From Thermodesulfobacteriota bacterium (lineage in GTDB: Bacteria > Desulfobacterota > DSM-4660 > Desulfatiglandales > HGW-15): a DNA stretch of 12,846 nucleotides. Positions within the stretch are counted from its first letter, which is position 1, and every line of letters starts with the position of its first letter. The stretch is from positions 1-12,846 of the forward strand of contig JALOPA010000008.1 of NCBI GenBank assembly GCA_025454125.1, read 5' to 3'. A program made the translations under genes and the position numbers. Under the pieces are notes generated by a model. It ran no database searches, had not been told where the DNA came from, and saw nothing but the letters and a program-made list of their open reading frames with translations. This document shows, piece after piece, positions 5,606-11,907 of the stretch.

Positions 5606-6421
5606 TCACCAGTACCAATCAGAACCAATCCCCACTTCATTTTTGACCTCTTTCACCCCGGGCACCTGGCCTGCGACCACAGGGATCGCATCCACCACTT
5701 TCCCAGCACTGGCTTTCCCGGTGATGGTGACCACCCCACTGTTGGCCGTCACCTGCACGGAAGCGGCCCGGGTGCGCTCATCCTTGACAAGGGCCGCCCA
5801 TACCCCGCTGGTCACTTTCAGATCTTCAAAACTCTTCTGGGACTGAGGCGTCACCTTGAAGTCGTCCAGCTGAGCCATGGATGCAATCGCCGAACTCGCT
5901 CCATCAATGCTCATCCGCTCCAGATTCAGGACCACATCGTACTGGGAGGAGTCCCCCCACTCGATCCCATAGAGAAAACGGGTCCACTTGATCCGCTCCC
6001 GGTCCACTCGGTCGATGTAGACGATGGCCTCGTCGCGCTTGAGATTCATCCTGTCCATCGCTGCTTTGATCCGGTACTCCATGTCGGCAATCACCCGAAT
6101 CCGCAGCACATGAGAGATGCCCGACAGCAGGAAGTGGCCGGCATGCCCGTGATAGACCAGATTCCCGGCCTGCGCGTGCTTGAGCAGGGCCGCGGTCAGG
6201 CACATGAGATACGCGATGCGCCTTCCCGGCACCTGCTGCCAGAACGGCGGCGGCTGATTGACGGCTTCCGTGAGTTCTCTTTCTGAGATGCCGTACTCCT
6301 TCCCCGCTTCGATGAGAACCTCTTCTCTCCCCAGACAAGGGTAACCCAGGCGTTCGGCCACGCGCTCCGCAAGAGCTTTGCCGCCACTGAACGTGCCGCG
6401 AGAAATGCTGATAATCGCCAT
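5606..6421 (-). CDS. Cytidylate-kinase-like protein with C-terminal BON domain (copy 1)
   Basis: A 271-residue paralogue of the next gene, with the same architecture. The P-loop-like segment ISISRGTFSGGKALAERVAERLG (4-26) keeps the SGGK form closest to the family; VYHGHAGHFLL (89-99) and the VDRERIKWTRFLYG...YDVVLN stretch (139-166) follow. The BON domain lies at about 196-265 (VQVTANSGVVTITG ... AGQVPGVKEVKNEV), after a linker, TPQSQKSFEDLK, similar to TPQTQQVLGDL in copy 2. The start has AAGGAGG 6 bases upstream. No signal peptide or membrane segment, so cytoplasmic. The two copies are clearly homologous over their full length but strongly diverged (for example HGHAGHFLL versus HGLAGHFFL amid many differences), pointing to an old duplication and perhaps a heteromeric pair. 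Function is unknown: the fold suggests nucleotide binding, and the BON domain suggests sensing or binding of a lipid, ion or small ligand. Confidence 0.86.
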   Translation of the reverse strand: MAIISISRGTFSGGKALAERVAERLGYPCLGREEVLIEAGKEYGISERELTEAVNQPPPFWQQVPGRRIAYLMCLTAALLKHAQAGNLVYHGHAGHFLLSGISHVLRIRVIADMEYRIKAAMDRMNLKRDEAIVYIDRVDRERIKWTRFLYGIEWGDSSQYDVVLNLERMSIDGASSAIASMAQLDDFKVTPQSQKSFEDLKVTSGVWAALVKDERTRAASVQVTANSGVVTITGKASAGKVVDAIPVVAGQVPGVKEVKNEVGIGSDWYW

Positions 6422-6659
6422 GACAGCCCTCCTTTTGAGATCCGGTTGCTCTTTTCCCCCAAAACCCTGACCTGGCGGTTCACCGGCCGGGGTTTGAAGG
6501 CGCTCGTTGGGATCGTATTTTCTGTTGGGGTCCCCTCGCAGTCACCGGCTGAGGGGTGAAGGGAGTAACAGGGTCATTGAAGCAGGAAAAAGGGAATCGA
6601 GTCAAGAAATTTCAACTTATTCTCTTTTCCCTTTTTCCCTGACTTGGAAGAGGACTCTT
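6422..6659. other. Structured 238-bp intergenic region, likely leader of the kinase-BON operon
   Basis: No gene is seen. Three inverted repeats lie in it: CAGGAAAAAGGGAA (6583-6596) with TTCCCTTTTTCCCTG (6627-6641), one bulge and a loop of about 30 bases; CCCCTC/GAGGGG (6532-6537 and 6551-6556); and AAACCC/GGGTTT (6462-6467 and 6490-6495) enclosing CCGGCCGG. On the minus strand they stand between the 57-residue ORF and the kinase-BON operon. The first could end the small-gene transcript and the others could lie in the operon leader. No convincing -35/-10 pair was found here. Confidence 0.4.
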
Positions 6660-6833
6660 TCAGACCTCGGACAGAGCGATGACGCGGCCCGCCTCCACTT
6701 CGAGGCAGGGCTCGATCAAGAGATTGGGGTTTGCTTCAGCGAGTTCTCGGGTCATGCGCCGCACTTCTTCAGCGCTTGAAAACTCTCTCTCAAGAGTTTC
6801 AACGTGCTCGTAGATCCTGAGAATAACCTTCAT
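6660..6833 (-). CDS. Small 57-residue hypothetical protein
   Basis: An ATG at 6833 opens a 57-codon frame ending in TGA at 6660-6662. It reads MKVILRIYEHVETLEREFSS, then an acidic helix-like middle and a C-terminal EPCLEVEAGRVIALSEV. A strong GGGGAGG lies 7 bases upstream of the ATG, which is the main reason to believe it is translated. The composition (many Glu, Arg and Leu, no signal peptide, one Cys at 43) suggests a small soluble cytoplasmic protein with a beta-strand, long helix, beta-strand pattern. I recognise no family. It lies in the same orientation as the kinase-BON operon, 238 bp upstream of it, and is probably a separate transcript or the first gene of a longer one. Confidence 0.6.
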   Translation of the reverse strand: MKVILRIYEHVETLEREFSSAEEVRRMTRELAEANPNLLIEPCLEVEAGRVIALSEV

Positions 6834-7115
6834 GGCCTAACCTCCCCTGGTTGTTTTACGTGACACGATTGAAAAACCGCATCCATGCCCGTGCTTTAGC
6901 AAGAAGCATTCCAAAATCGGACGGATGCAAATAAGACAAAATATCTCAACAGGTTAGATCAATGAGTGAGCTGCAGAGACACGAAGGACTTTCCAGTTCA
7001 TCTCAAGGGATGACAAAAAACGTAATGGGTTCTGACAATCTGGGGCAAGTCAACCGCTTCTCTACGCCCGTCTCAAGGAGCACCTTGTTGCCTCTTATTA
7101 GGATCATCAAAAAAA

Positions 7116-7145
7116 TTGACAATAACCTATAGGAAAAGTTATAGA
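7116..7145 (+). promoter_or_regulatory. Sigma70-type promoter of the secretion operon, with inverted repeat in spacer
   Basis: TTGACA (7116-7121) is a perfect -35; TATAGA (7140-7145) is a fair -10 at 18 bases. The spacer contains the palindrome CCTATAGG (7126-7133) and the inverted pair ATAAC (7122-7126) and GTTAT (7138-7142), so a repressor could cover the promoter. Transcription from here would give a leader of about 115 bases before the TpsA ATG. Confidence 0.55.
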
Positions 7146-7241
7146 AATGTTTTCAGGTTCTGATAGGGTTTTAGCAGAGATCAGAGCAAATCATCATTTC
7201 CCAACCCTTTCATCGGACCGGACCCAGCCTGTTCCGTGTCC

Positions 7242-7258
7242 CCTCTTCTGAGGAGAGG
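7242..7258 (+). promoter_or_regulatory. Hairpin covering the TpsA ribosome binding site
   Basis: CCTCTTC (7242-7248) can pair with GGAGAGG (7252-7258) around loop TGA: seven pairs, one of them a G-T wobble. The right arm overlaps the purine tract AGGAGAGGAG (7251-7260) that provides the Shine-Dalgarno for the ATG at 7268. Folding would partly hide the site, leaving the last GAG free. This could modulate translation; no function is demonstrated. Confidence 0.4.
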
Positions 7259-7267
7259 AGAAATGAT

Positions 7268-10135
7268 ATGGCTACCCTTCGGAATGCTCCTGTTCTTGTA
7301 TTCCTGCTGACCGCTTTCCTCTCCTTTTTCGCTTCGGCGCAGATCGACGTTGTGCGCGGCCAAGTCGTCACCGACGGAACGTTGGGAAAACCTGCCGTGT
7401 CCGTGGGATCGGGAACGGTCCCTGGAGTGGGGACCACCACCTACCACATCACCGACTCCCTGGGTAAGCAGGCAGGGCAAAACCTTTTCCACAGCTTCAG
7501 TTCTTTCAACGTCTGGGCAGGGGAGAGCGCCACCTTCACAGGCCCGAGCGGCATCCGGAACATCGTGAGCCGTGTGACGGGCGGAAACTACTCAACCATT
7601 GACGGCACTCTTCGTTCCACCATTCAGGGAGCGAATCTCTATTTTCTCAATCCCTGGGGAGTCGTTTTCGGTCCGAATGCCTCCCTGGACGTCAAGGGCT
7701 CGTTCCACGTGAGCACAGCGGACTATCTGCGGTTTGACAATGGGGACATGTTCTATTCAGAACCGAACGTTCCTGGAGAGGTCCTCTCCGCCGCATCGCC
7801 GGCCGCCTTCGGCTTCTTGAGTTCCACACCGGCTCCAATCTATTCCGTGAACAGTTTCTTGAGCGTGCCCGACGGAGAAACCCTCTCTGTCCTGGGAGGC
7901 GACATCGGTTTGTACGGGGCCTACCTGTGGGCGCCGGGCGGCCGCATCAACCTGGCCGGCGTGGCCTCTCCCGGTGAAGTCATTCCAAGCCCTGCCGGGC
8001 AACCGCCCGACCTAAAGGTGCAACCCCTGAATGCCTCTGGCACAGTGCAGATTAGTGGAAGTTGGGTCGATGCCATAGGGGCTCCTTCGGGAACCGTAGT
8101 GATCCGTTCAGGCCGTTTGGTTCTCGAATCGTATCAAGGTTACGGGTCTTGGGTAACGGCCGACAACTACGGCAGCGCATCAGGCGGCGGGGTGGACATC
8201 CGGACAGGGAGTCTCGATCTGTCCGGCGGAAGCCGGATCTCGGCCGACAGCTACGGCGATCTTCCCGGCAGCGGGGTGGACATTCTCACTGGGACCCTTG
8301 AGATCTCCGGAGGAAGTTCCATCTCTTCAGCCAGCCAGGGTTCGGGGCCGTCCGGGCCGTTGACGGTCGAGGCGACAGAATCGATTTCCATGAGAGACAC
8401 CCTCACGGGTTTGTCCAGCGCGTCCTGGGCCTCCGGAGACGGAGGCGGCATGGCCGTCACCACGCCCCGCCTTCTCGTCGAAAACGAGGCCTCCATCTAC
8501 GGGGACTCTTTCAGCGACGGAAGAGGAAGCGACATGGTCATCCGCACCGGGACTCTGAGTCTGTTGAGCGGCGGGTCTATCTCCAGCAGTGCCTACGGTG
8601 CAACCGGAGAGGGCGGCAACCTCTCCATCCTTGCAACCGAGAGCTTTTCTATCAGCGGCATAGGACCGAACGGGTTGACCAGTGCCCTGGTCAACCGCAC
8701 CTCAGGGGGCGGCAATGCGGGCCGCATACAGATCAGCACCCCTTCTTTGAACATCGGCGAGCACGGAATCATCAGCGCGGAAACCCTGGGAACCGGCCGG
8801 GCAGCGGATATCGACGTGACTGCAGGATCGCTCACGATCACTCAAGGCGGGAGGATCTCCAACAGCGCCTTCGGCACCACCGGAAAGGGCGGCGACCTCT
8901 CCCTTGCCGCCAGCGACTCGATAACGATCTCCGGCATGGACTCCCTGGGCAATTCAAGCGGCATTTACAGCTATGCGGCTGCGGCAGGCGATGCGGGAAA
9001 TCTGAGTTTGTCCGCGCCGAGCCTGGTGCTGAGCGACAGGGCGCTCATCGCGGCAGACACTGTGGGAGACGGGCGCGCAGGGAACATCGACCTTACGGTT
9101 CAGCGATTGACTCTTTCCGGCGGAGCGCAGATCTCCAGCGGCTCCAACCTTGCCTCCGGCAGAGGCGGGAACGTCTCTGTGAACGCCGCGCAGGCGATCA
9201 ACCTCTCAGACCCGCGCACCGGGATTTACAGCAGCACCTACGGCTCCGGCGACGGAGGGGATATCCTGCTCTCGTCGCCGTCGCTTGCCCTTCAAAATGA
9301 AGCTCTGATCGACGCGGGGACTTACGGCAGCGGCCGGGGAGGGAACATCGTGGCCAAGGTCGCCTCCCTGAACGTCTCGGGCGGATCCGCCCTATCGAGC
9401 AGCACCATCGGCAGCACGGGCAACGGGGGACAGCTCATCGTCCACGCGGCTGACGACATCTCGTTCACAGGCGAGTTCAGCGGCGTGTATTCGGGCTCCT
9501 CGGGTGATGGAACAGGAGGAAACATCACGCTGCGGGCAAGGGAAATCCGCCTCGCCGACGGGGCCCGCGTCTCCGCGAGGAGTAAGGGAACGGGAGACGC
9601 CGGGAGCATCGAGATTGCCGCCGGTGTGAGTTTCATCAGCACGGACAGCAAAGTGATCACGGCCTCCGACAACGCCGACGGCGGGAACACCACGATCACC
9701 GCACCCTACATGGTTCACCTGAAGAACTCCGAGATCACCGCGAGCGTCGGGGGCGGGGCGGGCACCCAGGGAGGCAACATCTCGATCGACCCGGTGTATG
9801 TGATCCTGGATCACAGCAAGATCATCGCCAACGCTTATGCAGGCCAGGGCGGAAACATCCGGATTGTCTCCAACGTGTTTCTCGCCGATCCCTACAGCGT
9901 CGTCGACGCCTCATCAGCGCTGGGCATTGACGGCATCGTGGACATCCGCGCCCCCATCACCGAAATCAGCGGTACCCTGACCCCGCTTGGAGAGGACTTC
10001 GTCAGCGCCTTCGAGCTTCTCCGGGAACCCTGCATGGCGAGGATCCGGGGAGGCAAGTACAGCAGTTTCATTGTCCGCGGACGAAACGGTCTGCCCGTCG
10101 AGCCAGGGAACCTTCTTCCGAGCCCGATCCCGTGA
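7268..10135 (+). CDS. Two-partner-secretion exoprotein (TpsA), haemagglutination-activity domain and beta-helix
   Basis: A 955-residue secreted protein. It has a Sec signal peptide (1-24, cut at ASA|Q), then a TPS domain at about 25-160 that its partner transporter recognises. The hallmark is GANLYFLNPWGVVFGPNASL (121-140), where NPWG stands for the usual NPNG, followed by FHVSTADYLRF. Residues about 175-240 contain the family segment with GGDI, APGGRINLA and VASPGEV. From about 300 to 850 the chain is made of Gly/Ser/Thr-rich beta-helix coils, including four super-repeats of 87-92 residues starting near 390, 482, 574 and 661. The C-terminus (CMARIRGG at 922-929, then SSFIVRGRNGLP) is typical of large TpsA-like proteins of cyanobacteria and some deltaproteobacteria. 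Cys922 is the only cysteine. The start has AGGAG 7 bases upstream. It is probably a surface adhesin or released filament; the target is unknown. First gene of an operon with TpsB. Confidence 0.93.
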   Translation: MATLRNAPVLVFLLTAFLSFFASAQIDVVRGQVVTDGTLGKPAVSVGSGTVPGVGTTTYHITDSLGKQAGQNLFHSFSSFNVWAGESATFTGPSGIRNIVSRVTGGNYSTIDGTLRSTIQGANLYFLNPWGVVFGPNASLDVKGSFHVSTADYLRFDNGDMFYSEPNVPGEVLSAASPAAFGFLSSTPAPIYSVNSFLSVPDGETLSVLGGDIGLYGAYLWAPGGRINLAGVASPGEVIPSPAGQPPDLKVQPLNASGTVQISGSWVDAIGAPSGTVVIRSGRLVLESYQGYGSWVTADNYGSASGGGVDIRTGSLDLSGGSRISADSYGDLPGSGVDILTGTLEISGGSSISSASQGSGPSGPLTVEATESISMRDTLTGLSSASWASGDGGGMAVTTPRLLVENEASIYGDSFSDGRGSDMVIRTGTLSLLSGGSISSSAYGATGEGGNLSILATESFSISGIGPNGLTSALVNRTSGGGNAGRIQISTPSLNIGEHGIISAETLGTGRAADIDVTAGSLTITQGGRISNSAFGTTGKGGDLSLAASDSITISGMDSLGNSSGIYSYAAAAGDAGNLSLSAPSLVLSDRALIAADTVGDGRAGNIDLTVQRLTLSGGAQISSGSNLASGRGGNVSVNAAQAINLSDPRTGIYSSTYGSGDGGDILLSSPSLALQNEALIDAGTYGSGRGGNIVAKVASLNVSGGSALSSSTIGSTGNGGQLIVHAADDISFTGEFSGVYSGSSGDGTGGNITLRAREIRLADGARVSARSKGTGDAGSIEIAAGVSFISTDSKVITASDNADGGNTTITAPYMVHLKNSEITASVGGGAGTQGGNISIDPVYVILDHSKIIANAYAGQGGNIRIVSNVFLADPYSVVDASSALGIDGIVDIRAPITEISGTLTPLGEDFVSAFELLREPCMARIRGGKYSSFIVRGRNGLPVEPGNLLPSPIP

Positions 10136-11907
10136 GGATCGCCGGCCTGAAACCAAAGCGTGACCCTAAAGTGAAATCGACCTGCCCGAAAGCGTGGTTC
10201 CTTGTTTCAGTTCTCGCGATTCTGCTGGCAAGCGCCCCTGCCTTTGCCCAGCGGGTCGTCCCGCGCATCGACCCCTCGGGCCGCTCCGGCGACAGGCGGC
10301 CGGACCTGCTTGAAGAGCAGATTCTTCCGCCTTCTCCTGCGCCTCTGCCCGCTCTCCCGCCGGCTCCTCCGCCGGCCCCGGGCCAGGAACCCTTGCTTCG
10401 GGGCGTGTTCATCCGGAAAATCGTGGTGAAAGGAAACACGGTCTTCACATCGCAGCAACTGGCCGAAGTCACGGCGCCTTACGAGAACCGGGTTTTGTCC
10501 AGCGAGGACCTGGAATCCCTTCGCAGAGCCCTGACCCTTTACTACATCGACCGCGGCTACATCAACTCGGGCGCCGTGCTCCCGGACCAGGCTGTGGCGG
10601 AGGGGATCATCACCTTTCAGATCATTGAAGGAAAGCTGAGTTCCATCGAAATCGAGGGAAACCGATGGTTCAAAGATTCTTTTCTCAAAGACCGTGTAGA
10701 ACTGGGCGCAGGCCCTCCCCTCAACCTCAACCCTCTCCAGCAGCGGCTGCAGCTTCTCCAGCAGGATCCTCGGATCAGCAGCCTCCACGCGGATCTTCGA
10801 CCGGGGGCCGGTCTCGGGCAAAGCGTGCTGAACCTCAAGGTGGAGGAGAGGACCCCGTTTTATGCCTGGTTTGCCTTCAACAACTATCAATCCCCGTCCG
10901 TGGGCGCCGAGCAAGGCATCCTCACCCTGGCCCACCAGAACCTGACCGGCCACGGAGATGTCCTGAGCCTGACCTACGGCCGGTCCCAGGGCATGGACCC
11001 TCTCCTGGATATCGGGTACACGGTCCCTCTGACGGCCGAGGACACGACCCTCCTCCTGAGGTACAGGCAAAACACCTTCAACGTCATCGACGAGATCTTC
11101 GAACCCCTCGACACCGAGAGCCGGTGCAGCATCTATGAACTCACCCTGAGGCACCCTCTCTACCGAACCTTGAACCACGAATTCGCTCTCGCTCTCACGG
11201 GGAACTACCTGGAGGACAAGACCTTTCTTCTGGGAGAGCCTTTTTCATTCTATCCCGGAGTGGAAAACGGAGAGTCGGCGGTCACGGCCCTGCGTTTCTT
11301 GCTGGAATGGATTTACAGGACCCAGCGCGAAGTGGTTGCAGCCCGCTCCAGATTCAGCTTCGGAATAGACGCGCTCGATGCCACCATCCACGCATCGTCC
11401 AGCATCCCCGACGGAAAATTCGTCTCCTGGCTCGGACAATTTCAGTACGCCAGGATCCTGAAAACCATGGACATGCAGCTCCTGTTCAGAACCGATGCCC
11501 AGGTCAGCAACCAACCCCTTCTGCCTCTCGAACAGATTGCGGTCGGGGGCCGATACACCGTGCGGGGCTACCGCGAGGACCTGCTCGTAAGGGATCAGGC
11601 CCTGATTTCCTCCCTGGAATTGCGCGTGCCGCTTGTGCAAAACGCGACCTGGGCCGAGTATCTCCAGGTGGTGCCTTTTGCCGATTACGGCTACGCCAGA
11701 AACGTGGAGCTTCCGACCTTTTGGCCCCGAAGCATTTACAGCGTCGGCCTTGGGCTCCGGTGGGGGGTGCCTCTCGTGAAGTCCCCTGTGATGCTCAGAC
11801 TGGACTTTGAGTTCTACTGGGGATACGCTCTCGTGGATGTGAAGCCGCCGGATCACAATATCCAGGACGACGGAATTCACTTTCAAATCGCGATCCAGGG
11901 TTTTTGA
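10132..11907 (+). CDS. ShlB/FhaC/HecB-family two-partner-secretion transporter (TpsB)
   Basis: A 591-residue outer-membrane protein of the Omp85 superfamily that threads its TpsA partner across the outer membrane. A signal peptide ends at AFA|Q (40), then comes a Pro-rich linker (about 62-85), POTRA 1 at about 92-167 (IRKIVVKGNTVF ... IIEGK), POTRA 2 at about 168-240 (IEIEGNRWF ... VEER), and a beta-barrel to the C-terminal Phe, as expected for BAM-assembled barrels. The conserved loop-6 motif VRGY is at 477-480 (GGRYTVRGYRED). The GTG start overlaps the TpsA stop as GTGA, so translation is probably coupled; no good Shine-Dalgarno precedes it. A second GTG at 10171 would remove 13 residues and give a more compact signal peptide, so either start is possible. 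Length and domain order are complete for the family. The Pro-rich linker may replace the N-terminal plug helix seen in FhaC (inference). Confidence 0.94.
   Translation: MRIAGLKPKRDPKVKSTCPKAWFLVSVLAILLASAPAFAQRVVPRIDPSGRSGDRRPDLLEEQILPPSPAPLPALPPAPPPAPGQEPLLRGVFIRKIVVKGNTVFTSQQLAEVTAPYENRVLSSEDLESLRRALTLYYIDRGYINSGAVLPDQAVAEGIITFQIIEGKLSSIEIEGNRWFKDSFLKDRVELGAGPPLNLNPLQQRLQLLQQDPRISSLHADLRPGAGLGQSVLNLKVEERTPFYAWFAFNNYQSPSVGAEQGILTLAHQNLTGHGDVLSLTYGRSQGMDPLLDIGYTVPLTAEDTTLLLRYRQNTFNVIDEIFEPLDTESRCSIYELTLRHPLYRTLNHEFALALTGNYLEDKTFLLGEPFSFYPGVENGESAVTALRFLLEWIYRTQREVVAARSRFSFGIDALDATIHASSSIPDGKFVSWLGQFQYARILKTMDMQLLFRTDAQVSNQPLLPLEQIAVGGRYTVRGYREDLLVRDQALISSLELRVPLVQNATWAEYLQVVPFADYGYARNVELPTFWPRSIYSVGLGLRWGVPLVKSPVMLRLDFEFYWGYALVDVKPPDHNIQDDGIHFQIAIQGF

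Larger units (their letters stand above)
6834..7267. other. 434-bp divergent intergenic region
   Basis: This is the most AT-rich part of the window, between the 57-residue ORF (minus) and the secretion operon (plus). It holds a probable promoter (7116-7145), an operator-like inverted repeat in its spacer, and a hairpin over the TpsA ribosome binding site. A GCATCC/GGATGC inverted pair (6879-6884 and 6923-6928) is also present. A 56-codon frame from 6962 to 7132 has no good ribosome binding site and runs into the promoter, so I do not call it. Confidence 0.5.

Noticed and set aside
6962..7132. 56-codon plus-strand frame beginning MSELQRHEGL
   Set aside because: No good Shine-Dalgarno, and it overlaps the predicted TPS promoter; composition is not persuasive.
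10207..11178. 323-residue antisense open frame inside tpsB
   Set aside because: It is the complement of a well-recognised TpsB gene; long antisense frames are common in GC-rich coding DNA.
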